A stretch of 64,000 bases of DNA from Pectobacterium carotovorum (GTDB lineage Bacteria; Pseudomonadota; Gammaproteobacteria; Enterobacterales; Enterobacteriaceae): NCBI GenBank assembly GCA_016415585.1, contig CP066552.1:2604001-2668000 (forward strand). Direction: 5' to 3'. The notes beneath the pieces are model-generated. The model ran no database searches, was not told the origin of the DNA, and saw nothing but the letters and a program-made list of their open reading frames with translations. The position numbers and the translations under genes were made by a program. Within the stretch, counting starts at the first letter, position 1, and every line of letters begins with the position of its first letter. This document shows positions 20,227 through 31,313 of the stretch, piece by piece.

Positions 20227-20254
20227 TTGACGCTCAGCAAGGTTTTTGTAATTT
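20227..20254 (+). promoter_or_regulatory. gapA proximal promoter
   Basis: TTGACG (20227-20232) with a 16-base spacer and TAATTT (20249-20254) resemble the strong E. coli gapA P1 region, including the downstream sequence TTTTACAA. The ribosome-binding site GGTGGA precedes the start codon. Confidence 0.65.
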
Positions 20255-20285
20255 TACAACCAACCTTTTATTCACAAACCAATAG

Positions 20286-21293
<1,008 letters not shown>

Positions 21294-21313
21294 GCGTCAG
21301 CGATGATTCTGTG

Positions 21314-21345
21314 AAAAAAGGGCGACGTAATGTCGCCCTTTTTTA
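21314..21345 (+). terminator. gapA terminator
   Basis: AAAAGGGCGACG and CGTCGCCC-type stem (GGGCGAC with GTCGCCC) followed by TTTTTT, 20 bases past the gapA stop. Confidence 0.9.
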
Positions 21346-21400
21346 TTGTTAATTGCAGATTTCTTTTTACCACGAAAAACAATCAAAAAAAGGCACTATC

Positions 21401-22270
21401 ATGCATAACACAATTTTCTCACTCCCCATCACTAAGCAAATTAGCGCAACCCTCAGCGAGCGTCAGTTGGACCAACTACCTATCATCGTCGTTGATCATC
21501 CAGAAGTGCGCGCAGCGGTCGCATTGCAAGGGGCGCACCTACTCAGTTGGCAGCCGACAAACGAAGAGCCCGTGCTCTGGCTGAGCGACAATACGCCTTT
21601 TACTCATCACGTTGCGATTCGCGGCGGTGTACCGATTTGTTTCCCTTGGTTTGGCCCTTTCGCCGATCCTAACCACGGTTTTGCCCGTCTGCTGCCGTGG
21701 GAATTTACCGCTCACAGCGAAGATGAGCACGGTGTGCAGCTCACATTCACGCTGCGAGACAATGAAGAAACGCGTAAGAGCTGGCCGCATGAATTCACAC
21801 TCATCGCTCGCTTTAAACTGGGTAAAGAGTGCGGCATTGAGCTGGAAGCGCATGGCGATTACAGCATCACCAGCGCGCTGCACACCTATTTCAACATCGG
21901 CGACATCAGCGATATTCGCATTGCCGGTCTGGGTGAATCATTCATCGATAAAGTGGATCAGGGCAAGCTGGCAACGCAGCAAGGCGATTTAGTCTTTACC
22001 GACCGTACAGATCGTATTTATACCCAGCCGCAGGACACCAGCGTGGTACATGATGCGGTACTGAAACGCGCTATCGAAGTACACCATACGCACCATAGCG
22101 ATGTGGTGTCATGGAACCCCGGTGCAGAGCTGTCTCGTACGATTAGCGATATGCCAGATGAGGGATATAAGACGTTCGTGTGTGTGGAAACCGCGCGGAT
22201 TAATCAACCGTTTGTCGCATCCGCCAAGGCTCCGGCTCGTTTGGCAACGGTTATCCGCATCAAGAAATAA
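21401..22270 (+). CDS. yeaD: D-hexose-6-phosphate mutarotase YeaD
   Basis: A galactose-mutarotase-fold aldose-1-epimerase-like protein, 289 residues from the ATG at 21401. It probably interconverts alpha and beta anomers of hexose-6-phosphates. Family motifs seen are LQGAHLLSW (near 46), VAIRGGVPICFPWFG (near 70-84), the catalytic-type His in LHTYFN (near 164) and VVSWNPGAEL near 234. It follows gapA in the same direction, as in E. coli, but sits behind the gapA terminator. A complete ERIC lies 18 bases after the stop. Confidence 0.95.
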   Translation: MHNTIFSLPITKQISATLSERQLDQLPIIVVDHPEVRAAVALQGAHLLSWQPTNEEPVLWLSDNTPFTHHVAIRGGVPICFPWFGPFADPNHGFARLLPWEFTAHSEDEHGVQLTFTLRDNEETRKSWPHEFTLIARFKLGKECGIELEAHGDYSITSALHTYFNIGDISDIRIAGLGESFIDKVDQGKLATQQGDLVFTDRTDRIYTQPQDTSVVHDAVLKRAIEVHHTHHSDVVSWNPGAELSRTISDMPDEGYKTFVCVETARINQPFVASAKAPARLATVIRIKK

Positions 22271-22288
22271 CCACGGCTATAACGTAGC

Positions 22289-22415
22289 TATACCCTAAAT
22301 AATTCGAGTTGCGTGAAGGCGGCAACCGCACGAATCCCCAGGAGCTTACACAAGTAAGTGACTGGGGTGAGTAAGGAAAGCCAACGCACATGCAACTTGA
22401 AGTATGACGGGTATA
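22289..22415 (+). repeat. Complete ERIC element (127 bp)
   Basis: It runs from TATACCCTAAATAATTCGAG to ATGACGGGTATA, with the textbook core hairpin CCCCAGGAGCTTAC ... AAGTAAGTGACTGGGG. The 127-base length equals the canonical ERIC unit. It lies between yeaD and yeaE (convergent). Confidence 0.95.
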
Positions 22416-22470
22416 TATGGGTGTATGGCGAAACCGCCATACACCTCTTCTGCAAATCCTTTATCTTCTG

Positions 22471-23322
22471 CTACACCACATCCAAATGCTGTTTGCGCGT
22501 CGGCGGTGGAAAAGCATGATCCAACTGCCCGAGATCGTCCTTAGACAACACCACGTCCAGCGCTTTCGCATTTTCCTGCACATGCTTCACAGAACTGGCT
22601 TTTGGAATCGCGATCACGCCCGGCTGGCGAATCGCCCACGCCAGTAGAAGTTGAGCAGGCGTGATGTTATGTTCACGCGCAATGCGGTTCACCACCGGAT
22701 GCGAGAATAATCCCTCACGCAAGCGCCCTGCCTGCGCCAGCGGGCAATATGCCATCACGGGAAGCTGTTGTTGCTGACACCACGGCAACAAATCAAATTC
22801 AATACCGCGCGAAGCCAAATGGTAAAGTACCTGATTAGTCATGCAATGCTGTCCGCCATTTAGCGACCACAGCTCCTGCATATCCTCAAGATCGAGATTG
22901 GACACACCCCACTGGCCGATTTTTCCCGCCTGCTGCAATCGCTCCATTGCGGCGATCGTATCAACTAACGGGATGCCACCACGCCAGTGCAGCAGATACA
23001 GATCAATGCGCTCGGTTTTCAGCCGCTTCAGGCTGCGTTCACATGCCTGTATCGCTTTTTCGCCTCCCGCATTGTGCGGGTACACTTTCGATACCAGATA
23101 AACACTATCACGACGGCCACGTATCGCGTCGCCGACTACGTCCTCCGCCCTGCCTTCCGCATACATTTCGGCGGTATCAATCAGCGTTAATCCAAGGTCG
23201 ATACCTGCTTGCAGCGCCGTCACTTCCTGAGCTTTCATTCGGGCATCTTCGCCCATGTACCACGTTCCCTGACCGATCGCCGGTACGCGAGTGTTATCTG
23301 GAAAACGAATCGCTTTTGTCAT
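22471..23322 (-). CDS. yeaE: Aldo/keto reductase YeaE
   Basis: A 283-residue NADPH-dependent aldo/keto reductase; E. coli YeaE reduces methylglyoxal. The TIM-barrel catalytic tetrad is visible: Asp and Tyr in LIDTAEMY (near 47-54), Lys in VSKVYP (near 80) and His in LLHW (near 113). C-terminal cofactor residues lie in AIPKASSVKHVQEN. The ATG at 23322 yields the usual N-terminus; a start at 23346 would add 8 residues. Confidence 0.94.
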   Translation of the reverse strand: MTKAIRFPDNTRVPAIGQGTWYMGEDARMKAQEVTALQAGIDLGLTLIDTAEMYAEGRAEDVVGDAIRGRRDSVYLVSKVYPHNAGGEKAIQACERSLKRLKTERIDLYLLHWRGGIPLVDTIAAMERLQQAGKIGQWGVSNLDLEDMQELWSLNGGQHCMTNQVLYHLASRGIEFDLLPWCQQQQLPVMAYCPLAQAGRLREGLFSHPVVNRIAREHNITPAQLLLAWAIRQPGVIAIPKASSVKHVQENAKALDVVLSKDDLGQLDHAFPPPTRKQHLDVV

Positions 23323-23401
23323 GCGTTCCTCCCTGTTTGCCGTCAACGTAACCAGTTTATCGTCAAACCTAACATGGCATTCGGTGCACCATAAATGTGC
23401 A

Positions 23402-23425
23402 AATGGGGTGATATCACCCCATTAT
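23402..23425. terminator. Inverted repeat between yeaE and mipA
   Basis: AATGGGGTGA and TCACCCCATT form a perfect 10-bp palindrome 55 bases after the mipA stop. It lacks a U-run on the mipA strand, so terminator activity is only possible. Confidence 0.45.
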
Positions 23426-23480
23426 TGTACGGCAGATGCACTATGCTTACGCAGAGCATTAAAAGCGCTCATGAAAAGCA

Positions 23481-24230
23481 TCAGAAGCGATAGCTGACGC
23501 CCGCGCTCATTAAGATGCTGTGGTTACTATCAACAATCGGGCTGTCTTTCATTTCGTCAGACAGACGCGTGTAACGACCCACGGCCCAGGCGCTCCAGCT
23601 TTGGTTAATCTGATAGCCCGCACTCAGTTCAAGATACGGAGCCCAGCCATCGCCAGGGCTATATTGGTTAAAGCCGGAACGAGCAGATTCTTGTGCGCTA
23701 ACGCCGTAGTAATACTGGTTCATGTTTTCACTGAACCAGGTGGCGCCGATACCCGGGGTGATGCTCAGATCGCCCATTGAGAAGCGGTAAAGGTAAGCGG
23801 TATCCCACGCGAAACCGTTGCTGTAATCCAGTGTATCCCCTGCCAGCACGGTACGAATTTCACCCCAGTCGGCAGTATGACGATAAGCCGCACCCGCCAT
23901 CAGCGTACCGCGGCGTTTGTCCAACTGCTTCATACGCAGATCGTCGCTATCTCCCGGCTTAAACCCTAAAGGCAGGTAATACGCTGTTAAAGAGAAACGA
24001 TTTGCGCCGTCATTCCACAGGTAGTATCCACCACCCAGCCCGCGGAAATAAAAACTTTCACTTTCATAATTCAGTACAGGAAGCGGATAAACGTCATTAT
24101 CAACACCACGGTACACAGACGTTGAACCCGCAGCGCCAAGGCCCAGCGAGACATCTGCGGCATAGGCTGAAGGCAGGAGCACAGCACCAGAAACCAGTGC
24201 GGCCAGCATACATAGTTGAGGTTTTTTCAC
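23481..24230 (-). CDS. mipA: MltA-interacting protein MipA (outer-membrane scaffold)
   Basis: An outer-membrane beta-barrel protein of 249 residues that in E. coli links the murein hydrolase MltA to PBP1B. A signal peptide covers about 1-24 (LAALVSGAVLLPSAYAADV). Alternating hydrophobic strands follow, with the family features GLGAAGSTSVYRGVD near the mature start and a C-terminal aromatic residue (VSYRF) typical of barrel insertion. Gene order yeaE-mipA-yeaG is the same as in E. coli. Confidence 0.93.
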   Translation of the reverse strand: MKKPQLCMLAALVSGAVLLPSAYAADVSLGLGAAGSTSVYRGVDNDVYPLPVLNYESESFYFRGLGGGYYLWNDGANRFSLTAYYLPLGFKPGDSDDLRMKQLDKRRGTLMAGAAYRHTADWGEIRTVLAGDTLDYSNGFAWDTAYLYRFSMGDLSITPGIGATWFSENMNQYYYGVSAQESARSGFNQYSPGDGWAPYLELSAGYQINQSWSAWAVGRYTRLSDEMKDSPIVDSNHSILMSAGVSYRF

Positions 24231-24685
24231 AGTTTTCTATTTCCTATTACAGATAAATATCATGAAACATGATAAGCCAATTACACACGTTCGCATTCAG
24301 GTTATATAAAAATAACATTAACGAATAACCTATATATTCGATAGGTTTTACGTGCGCTAACGTCGGTAATAGGCCGTGTCCTTAAGGCGGAACGCCCATT
24401 CTGTATAATGTTACACGGATTTTCCTGAAAGTGAGTCCTTGAAATATCTTAAAAATACGTCCGTGGACTAGAGGAAATTTTACGGATGCAAACTACGCTT
24501 TAATACAGAAGGTGACGTCTTCCTGACCAGCAGGAATGAATAAAATCACGACGCCCTGACGCTACAAGTTGGCATAAGGGTTGCTGGACTCAGGAGATTT
24601 CTTCTTTCGGAGGGCAATACATTAATAGGCATATATTCCACACGCTCTCTTAATCTGTGCTAATCGACGAAGGACGGGCATCGCT
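24231..24685 (+). promoter_or_regulatory. mipA-yeaG divergent spacer
   Basis: A 455-base spacer without a gene. It must hold the mipA promoter (left, AT-rich) and the yeaGH regulatory region. A sigma-54 promoter at 24570 is listed separately. I did not find a clear pair of NtrC sites. Confidence 0.6.
24570..24585 (+). promoter_or_regulatory. Sigma-54 promoter of yeaGH
   Basis: TGGCAT, five bases, then TTGCT matches the RpoN consensus TGGCAY-N5-TTGCW with exact spacing. It lies about 100 bases before the yeaG ATG. In E. coli yeaGH is activated under nitrogen starvation by NtrC and RpoN, which supports the call. Confidence 0.8.
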
Positions 24686-26620
24686 ATGAACATATTTGAT
24701 CACTACCGCCAGCGCTACGACGCTGCCAAGGATGAAGAGTTCACTCTGCAGGAATTCCTTACTATCTGTCAGCAGGATCGCAACGCTTATGCGAACGCGG
24801 CTGAACGATTGTTAACGGCTATCGGTGAGCCTGTAATGGTGGATACCGCCCAAGAATCACGAATGTCGCGCCTATTCTCAAACCGGGTGATTGCTCGCTA
24901 CCCTGCTTTTGAAGAATTTTACGGTATGGAAGAGGCCATCGAACAGATTGTCTCTTACCTGAAACATGCCGCGCAGGGATTGGAAGAGAAGAAACAGATT
25001 CTGTATCTGTTGGGACCGGTCGGCGGCGGGAAATCCTCTCTGGCCGAACGCCTGAAAGCGCTAATGCAGCGCGTACCGATTTACATCCTCAGCGCCAACG
25101 GCGAACGCAGCCCGGTGAATGACCATCCGCTCTGCCTGTTCAACCCGCAGGAAGATGCCGCGATACTTGAAAAAGAGTATGCCATCCCACGGCGCTACCT
25201 CGGCACCATCATGTCACCGTGGGCAGCCAAGCGCCTTCAGGAATTTGGCGGCGACATTACCAAGTTCAGAGTTGTCAAAGTGTGGCCATCAATTCTGGCG
25301 CAAATTGGGATCGCGAAGACCGAGCCCGGCGATGAGAACAATCAGGATATTTCAGCGCTGGTCGGTAAAGTCGACATCCGCAAGCTGGAGCATTTTGCCC
25401 AGAACGATCCCGATGCCTACGGTTACTCCGGTGCACTGTGCCGCGCGAACCAGGGCATTATGGAGTTCGTCGAGATGTTCAAAGCGCCGATCAAGGTGCT
25501 CCACCCACTGCTGACCGCAACACAGGAAGGCAACTATAACGGGACGGAAGGCATTGCCGCCCTGCCGTTCAACGGGATTATTTTGGCGCACTCCAATGAA
25601 TCCGAGTGGGTGCAATTCCGTAACAACAAGAACAATGAAGCGTTTCTTGACCGCGTATATATCGTGAAGGTGCCGTACTGCCTGCGTGTATCCGAAGAGG
25701 TCAAAATCTACGACAAATTGCTGGATCACAGCGAGCTGACGCATGCCCCTTGCGCGCCCGGCACGCTGGAAACGCTGGCCCGTTTCTCCATTCTGTCACG
25801 CCTGAAAGATCCGGAAAACTCCAGCATCTACTCCAAGATGCGGGTGTACGACGGGGAAAGCCTGAAAGATACCGATCCGAAGGCGAAGTCCTATCAGGAG
25901 TATCGCGACTATGCAGGCGTAGATGAGGGAATGAACGGCCTGTCGACCCGCTTTGCGTTCAAGATTCTGTCGCGCGTCTTTAACTTCGATCACAGCGAAG
26001 TCGCGGCCAACCCAGTGCATCTGTTCTACGTACTGGAACAGCAGATCGAGCGTGAGCAGTTCCCGCAGGAGCTGGCAGAGAAGTATCTGGAGCATCTGAA
26101 AGGCTATCTGACACCGAAGTACGCCGAATTTATCGGTAAAGAGATCCAGACCGCCTATCTCGAATCCTATTCCGAATACGGCCAGAACATTTTTGACCGT
26201 TATGTTACCTATGCGGATTTCTGGATTCAGGATCAGGAGTACCGTGATCCAGATACTGGTCAGCTGTTTGACCGCGAATCGTTAAACGCCGAGCTGGAAA
26301 AGATCGAGAAGCCTGCGGGCATCAGCAACCCTAAAGACTTCCGTAACGAGATCGTCAACTTTGTCCTGCGCGCCCGTGCCAGCAACAGCGGCCGGAATCC
26401 AAACTGGACCAGTTACGAGAAGCTGCGCACGGTCATTGAGAAGAAGATGTTCTCCAATACGGAAGAGCTGCTGCCTGTGATTTCGTTTAATACCAAAACT
26501 TCAACGGATGAGCAGAAAAAACATGATGATTTCGTCGATCGCATGATGGAGAAAGGCTACACCCGGAAACAGGTGCGTTTGCTGTGCGAATGGTATCTGC
26601 GGGTGAGGAAGTCATCATAA
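24686..26620 (+). CDS. yeaG: PrkA-type serine protein kinase YeaG
   Basis: A 644-residue AAA+/kinase protein of the PrkA family, active in starvation and stress responses. The PrkA AAA domain covers about 70-370; the Walker A motif GPVGGGKSS is at 110-118. The C-terminal PrkA kinase-like domain covers about 380-640. The length equals that of E. coli YeaG. It starts a two-gene unit with yeaH (37-base gap) behind a sigma-54 promoter. The third gene commonly linked to this pair, the SpoVR-like ycgB, is not adjacent here. Confidence 0.96.
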   Translation: MNIFDHYRQRYDAAKDEEFTLQEFLTICQQDRNAYANAAERLLTAIGEPVMVDTAQESRMSRLFSNRVIARYPAFEEFYGMEEAIEQIVSYLKHAAQGLEEKKQILYLLGPVGGGKSSLAERLKALMQRVPIYILSANGERSPVNDHPLCLFNPQEDAAILEKEYAIPRRYLGTIMSPWAAKRLQEFGGDITKFRVVKVWPSILAQIGIAKTEPGDENNQDISALVGKVDIRKLEHFAQNDPDAYGYSGALCRANQGIMEFVEMFKAPIKVLHPLLTATQEGNYNGTEGIAALPFNGIILAHSNESEWVQFRNNKNNEAFLDRVYIVKVPYCLRVSEEVKIYDKLLDHSELTHAPCAPGTLETLARFSILSRLKDPENSSIYSKMRVYDGESLKDTDPKAKSYQEYRDYAGVDEGMNGLSTRFAFKILSRVFNFDHSEVAANPVHLFYVLEQQIEREQFPQELAEKYLEHLKGYLTPKYAEFIGKEIQTAYLESYSEYGQNIFDRYVTYADFWIQDQEYRDPDTGQLFDRESLNAELEKIEKPAGISNPKDFRNEIVNFVLRARASNSGRNPNWTSYEKLRTVIEKKMFSNTEELLPVISFNTKTSTDEQKKHDDFVDRMMEKGYTRKQVRLLCEWYLRVRKSS

Positions 26621-26656
26621 TGACGCACGATGCTGGCAACAGCGTTTGGGGGAAAC

Positions 26657-27931
26657 ATGGCCTATTTTATTGACCGACGACTGAACGGCAAAAACAAAAG
26701 CACGGTGAACCGCCAACGCTTTCTGCGCCGCTATAAGTCGCAAATAAAACAGTCGATTTCCGAGGCCATTAATAAGCGTTCGGTGACCGACATCGAAAGC
26801 GGGGAGTCCGTCTCGATCCCCAATGCAGACATCAACGAACCGATGTTCCATCAGGCTCGTGGAGGACATCGCCACCGCGTCCACCCGGGCAACGATCACT
26901 TTGTACAGAACGACAAAATCGAGCGACCACAAGGAGGTGGCGGCGGTGGTTCCGGTCAGGGAGACGCCAGTAAAGATGGCAAAGGCGATGATGAATTTGT
27001 CTTTCAGATCTCCAAAGACGAATATCTGGATCTGCTGTTTGAAGATCTGGCACTACCGAACTTGAAGAAGACCCAGCATCGGCAGATGACCGAGTACAAA
27101 ACGCACCGCGCCGGATACACCGCTAACGGCGTTCCTGCCAATATCAGCGTGGTGCGCTCGCTGCAAAACTCGTTGGCACGCCGTATGGCGATGACAGCGG
27201 GGAAACGCCGCACGTTACATGAACTGGAAGAGACGCTGGAACAGCTGGCGCATACCGAACCTGCACAATTGCTGGAAGAGGAACGGCTGCGGCAGGAAAT
27301 TACCGAACTGCGCCAGAAAATCGCCCGCGTGCCTTTTATCGATACGTTTGACCTGCGCTACAGGAACTACGAGCGTCGGGCCGAGCCGTCGAGCCAGGCC
27401 GTGATGTTCTGTTTGATGGATGTGTCCGGTTCGATGGATCAGGCGACGAAAGACATGGCGAAGCGCTTTTATATTCTGCTGTATCTGTTCCTCAGCAGAA
27501 ATTATAAAAACGTCGACGTCGTCTACATTCGCCACCATACGCAGGCCAAAGAGGTTGATGAACAGGAGTTCTTCTACTCTCAGGAAACCGGCGGCACCAT
27601 TGTCTCCAGTGCGTTAAAGCTGATGGAGGAAGTGGTGCGCGAGCGTTACGATCCGTCACAGTGGAACATCTACGCGGCACAGGCCTCGGATGGTGATAAC
27701 TGGGCTGATGACTCCCCGCTGTGTCACCAGATTCTGGCGAATCAGCTTCTGCCGATGGTCCGTTACTATAGCTACATTGAAATCACCCGGCGTTCACACC
27801 AGACGCTCTGGCGCGAATATGAAACGCTGCGCGATACGTTCGATAATTTCGCTATGCAGCATATCCGCGATCAGGATGATATTTACCCTGTCTTCCGTGA
27901 GCTTTTCCGTAAACAAACGGTAGGGCATTGA
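26657..27931 (+). CDS. yeaH: DUF444 family protein YeaH
   Basis: A 424-residue protein that partners YeaG. The N-terminus is basic ([22 protein letters not shown]). A glycine-rich linker ([10 protein letters not shown]) lies near 95-105. The C-terminal half is a von Willebrand factor A-like domain with the metal-ion-dependent adhesion motif DVSGSMD near 255. The ATG at 26657 is preceded by GGGGGAAAC; an upstream start at 26630 lacks conservation. Function: stress-associated, mechanism unknown. Confidence 0.95.
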   Translation: MAYFIDRRLNGKNKSTVNRQRFLRRYKSQIKQSISEAINKRSVTDIESGESVSIPNADINEPMFHQARGGHRHRVHPGNDHFVQNDKIERPQGGGGGGSGQGDASKDGKGDDEFVFQISKDEYLDLLFEDLALPNLKKTQHRQMTEYKTHRAGYTANGVPANISVVRSLQNSLARRMAMTAGKRRTLHELEETLEQLAHTEPAQLLEEERLRQEITELRQKIARVPFIDTFDLRYRNYERRAEPSSQAVMFCLMDVSGSMDQATKDMAKRFYILLYLFLSRNYKNVDVVYIRHHTQAKEVDEQEFFYSQETGGTIVSSALKLMEEVVRERYDPSQWNIYAAQASDGDNWADDSPLCHQILANQLLPMVRYYSYIEITRRSHQTLWREYETLRDTFDNFAMQHIRDQDDIYPVFRELFRKQTVGH

Positions 27932-28105
27932 CCCTCCTCTCAGTCGGCCAGTTATCTGTTAATGATTAATAGTTAGCTGGCTGATATCCCCTTCCAGAGT
28001 TGGAATCACCACCTCATCGTGACGTTGTCACAAAGATAACACTTTCCTTCCGCCACGGTGCGCATTACCCTGTCGAACCCATAAAACGTAGATTTCTGTT
28101 TTGTT

Positions 28106-29305
28106 ATGCAACGATTTGTTCTGATTTTACTGGCTCTGGTTCTACTCGGCCCGCTGGGCATTGACATCTATTTACCGCTTATTCCCGCCATCGCCGTGGC
28201 GCTGAACAGCCCAGAATCGCTGATTCAGTCCACCGTCGCACTGTTTATTCTGATCATGGGATTAGGCCAACTTCTGGCGGGGCCGCTGGTCGATAAGTAC
28301 GGTCGACGCCCAATGGCGCTAGCTGGTGTGATTATCTATCTCATCGGCGCGGTCATGGCTGCGCTAGCGACCAGCGCCACGCTGTTCATCCTCTCACGCC
28401 TTTTTCAGGGCCTGGCCGTCTGTTGTACCGCCGTCGCCATTTTCAGCAGCGTGCGTGACAAACTGAACGGCGACGATGCCGCCAGAACCTATGGCTTTCT
28501 TAACGGCACGTTGAACATTGTGCCAGCGCTGGCGCCGCTATTCGGTGGGCTTTTGGCCGAAGCCTTAGGCTGGCGTGCCCCCTTCTGGTTCCTCGCGGGC
28601 TACAGCATTTTGGTACTGGCACTCGTTATCCGCTTTCTTCCCGAAACGCGACCGGATTCAACGTTGCCCGTACACGGCTTGCCGCTGCGCCAATACGCAC
28701 GTCTGTTATCCGATCGCCACTTTCTGGGATTCGCCTCAGTCAACGCGGGCGCGATGGGGATGGCGTTAACCTATGTCACCTTCTCTCCTGTGGTCTTGAT
28801 GAATGAGGCCCAGCTCACGCCGCTTGAGTTTTCGATTGCCTTCGGCGTAAACGGTTTTTGGATCATGCTGGTCAGCTTTTTTGCGAATCGCATTATCCGT
28901 AAAGTCGGCCGGCCGCGCTGTCTGGCTATCGGTAGCCTGCTGATGGGGGCGGGTTTTCTTTCGCTGCTTAGCGGCGTCGTTCTTTTACCCGAAGCGATGC
29001 AAAACACCTGGCCAACCTACATGCTGCCCGTCGCGCTGGCCTGTGCCGGTCTGGCATTTTTGATCGGGCCGTCCACCAGCTATGCGCTGGAGCCTTATTC
29101 CAATGAGGCGGGAATTGCATCGGCGATGGTAGGGTTTGTGCAGATGGCGGGCGGTGCAGCGCTGGGGCTGATTGCTATGGCGCTCCCTCTGCCGTCAAAA
29201 ATATCACTGGCGCTGGTGATGCTCTGTGCCGCCCTGCTGGCGATACGCGCCCGCCTGCTCACGCGGCACCACAAGGGCAGCATTACGCCACTGCCCCGCA
29301 CGTAG
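28106..29305 (+). CDS. Bcr/CflA-type MFS drug exporter
   Basis: A 399-residue major facilitator with 12 predicted membrane helices. Motif A, GPLVDKYGRRPMAL, lies between helices 2 and 3 (near 61-74). The motif-C-like region in helix 5 reads NIVPALAPLFGGLLAE, typical of the 12-TM Bcr/CflA drug:H+ antiporters. The substrate cannot be predicted. The start at 28106 has no strong ribosome-binding site. It converges on dadA with only 22 bases between the stops. I do not recognise an exact E. coli orthologue. Confidence 0.88.
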   Translation: MQRFVLILLALVLLGPLGIDIYLPLIPAIAVALNSPESLIQSTVALFILIMGLGQLLAGPLVDKYGRRPMALAGVIIYLIGAVMAALATSATLFILSRLFQGLAVCCTAVAIFSSVRDKLNGDDAARTYGFLNGTLNIVPALAPLFGGLLAEALGWRAPFWFLAGYSILVLALVIRFLPETRPDSTLPVHGLPLRQYARLLSDRHFLGFASVNAGAMGMALTYVTFSPVVLMNEAQLTPLEFSIAFGVNGFWIMLVSFFANRIIRKVGRPRCLAIGSLLMGAGFLSLLSGVVLLPEAMQNTWPTYMLPVALACAGLAFLIGPSTSYALEPYSNEAGIASAMVGFVQMAGGAALGLIAMALPLPSKISLALVMLCAALLAIRARLLTRHHKGSITPLPRT

Positions 29306-29327
29306 TTTAAAACTAATTAATTCAAAA

Positions 29328-30581
29328 CTAACGAACATACCTTTCCACGGACAAATCATCGGCCTCAATCTCCGGTGATTTGTCCGACAGAATATCCGCC
29401 AGCAACTTCCCCGACCCACAGGCCATCGTCCAGCCTAACGTGCCGTGCCCCGTATTCAGATACAGATTTTTCAGCGGTGAGCGCCCTACCAGCGGCGTGC
29501 CGTCCGGCGTCATCGGACGCAATCCCGTCCAGAATGTTGCTTGCTCAATCGGGCCGCAATGAGGATAGAGATCGCGCACCACCATTTCCAGCGTTTCACG
29601 GCGCTTGGGATTCAGCTCGGTGTTGAAGCCCACGACTTCAGCCATGCCACCAACGCGGATTCGGCGATCAAAGCGAGTAATTGCCACTTTATACGTTTCA
29701 TCCAGTACGGTAGAAACCGGTGCCGAGGCGTCATCTGCTAGCGGGATCGTCAGCGAATAGCCCTTCAGCGGATAAACTGGAATATCGAACCACTGACGCA
29801 GTAATCCGGTGGAATAGGAGCCGCAGGCCATCACATAGGCATCTGCCACGATGATTTCGTCGTCGCACTGCACGCCCGTGACGCTCTGCCCTTCAACCCG
29901 CAACTGACGAACGTTACGCCCCAGTTTAAAGGTGACGCCGGCCTCGGCGGACATCGCCGCCAGTTGGCGAGTGAACAGCTGGCAGTCGCCTGTCTCGTCA
30001 TGCGGTAAACGTAGCCCGCCAGTCAGTTTACCCGCCACGTTCGCCAGCGCAGGTTCAACCGAGGCTAGCTCATGGCGAGTCAACAGTTGATACGGTACGC
30101 CAGCCTCTTCCAGCACGGCAATATCCCGTGTCGCGTTTTCATACTGCTGCTCAGTGCGGAACAGTTGCAGCGTTCCACCTTGCCGACCTTCGTACTGGAT
30201 GCCGGTATCCTGCCGCAGCGCTTGCAAACAGTCGCGGCTGTATTCCGCCAGACGCACCATCCGCGCTTTATTGGTTTTATAGTGGCGTGCATCGCAGTTG
30301 ATCAACATTTGCCACATCCAGCAAAGCTGTGCAGCCGTAAAGTCCGGCCGGATGGCCAGCGGTGCATGGCGCTGAAACATCCACTTTATCGCTTTCAGCG
30401 GTATGCCCGGCGCAGCCCAAGGTGCGGCGTAGCCAGGGGATATTTGTCCGGCATTCCCGGCGCTGGTTTCCAACGCGGGCTCCGGTTGCCTGTCAATAAC
30501 GGTAACATCATGCCCTGCCTGCGCAAGATACCAGGCGGTACTTACGCCAACGACGCCACTTCCCAGAATCACAACCCGCAT
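29328..30581 (-). CDS. dadA: D-amino acid dehydrogenase small subunit
   Basis: An FAD-dependent inner-membrane-associated enzyme that oxidises D-alanine and other D-amino acids to keto acids and feeds electrons to quinone. At 417 residues it is near the E. coli length (432). The FAD motif [20 protein letters not shown] starts at residue 4. The C-terminal [20 protein letters not shown] (near 375-394) is diagnostic. In E. coli the alanine racemase dadX follows in the same operon; here the next gene downstream is a convergent exporter, so dadX is not linked. Confidence 0.95.
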   Translation of the reverse strand: MRVVILGSGVVGVSTAWYLAQAGHDVTVIDRQPEPALETSAGNAGQISPGYAAPWAAPGIPLKAIKWMFQRHAPLAIRPDFTAAQLCWMWQMLINCDARHYKTNKARMVRLAEYSRDCLQALRQDTGIQYEGRQGGTLQLFRTEQQYENATRDIAVLEEAGVPYQLLTRHELASVEPALANVAGKLTGGLRLPHDETGDCQLFTRQLAAMSAEAGVTFKLGRNVRQLRVEGQSVTGVQCDDEIIVADAYVMACGSYSTGLLRQWFDIPVYPLKGYSLTIPLADDASAPVSTVLDETYKVAITRFDRRIRVGGMAEVVGFNTELNPKRRETLEMVVRDLYPHCGPIEQATFWTGLRPMTPDGTPLVGRSPLKNLYLNTGHGTLGWTMACGSGKLLADILSDKSPEIEADDLSVERYVR

Positions 30582-30811
30582 GCTACCGCTCTCCCTTTCT
30601 CTCCGTTAAAGACCGTCTAATCTACTGGGAAAATACTTATTTAATGGAATAAAACACTAGTTAAAAGGTAAAATTGAAGACTACTCTAGCATCTGGGAAG
30701 GAATTGTCACCCGCCTCAACGATAACATTTATCTATGATTCAGCCTTATTGAGTAAATCAAATTCTTGGTAGGTTGTAGGATCAAAGCGTCACCATTCTC
30801 TTTTTTATTTA

Positions 30812-31147
30812 TTAAGGAAAGAAAAACCAAGCCGAATTAATAAGCCCGTTATCTACCTCAAAGACGGCAATGCTTTCTATCGGCTCTGCTGCAAGACCAT
30901 ATATTAGTTCATGATCAAATACTTTATTGCCTAACACAGTACGAGATACCAATTCAGCCCTCAGTTCAGGGTTATTGAATCGGCTATTTATGTAAAACTC
31001 TCTCAGCACCTCTTTACCTACCATCGACGGTGTTTCTGACGGCATACGGTACGCTTTAAAGTCTGGTGAAAAGCATGCCACAAAGGCATCTATATTATGT
31101 TCGTTATAAGCCTTAAATTGCGCCGCCACAGCCAACTCTGATGACAT
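30812..31147 (-). CDS. SnoaL/NTF2-like small protein
   Basis: A 111-residue single-domain protein of the SnoaL-like NTF2 fold. Recognisable features are the N-terminal AQFKAYNEHNIDAFVACFSPD and the central GKEVLREFYINS, followed by beta strands ending FEVDNGLINSAWFF. Members include isomerases, cyclases and stress-protective binders; no specific function can be given. It stands alone between dadA and yjbD. Confidence 0.75.
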   Translation of the reverse strand: MSSELAVAAQFKAYNEHNIDAFVACFSPDFKAYRMPSETPSMVGKEVLREFYINSRFNNPELRAELVSRTVLGNKVFDHELIYGLAAEPIESIAVFEVDNGLINSAWFFFP

Positions 31148-31313
31148 TATTTCGCTCCGTTATGTGTTTATATGCACCGACCTACGATATCTGAATAAAT
31201 AAATTATGTGCCCATTATCAAGAAATCAAGGACGTTCGTGGTGCAATTTATCTGGGTCTCAGTGTGTTTTCCTCTACAATGTATTTTTCAGTACGCTTAT
31301 CAGGTCCATTCCC

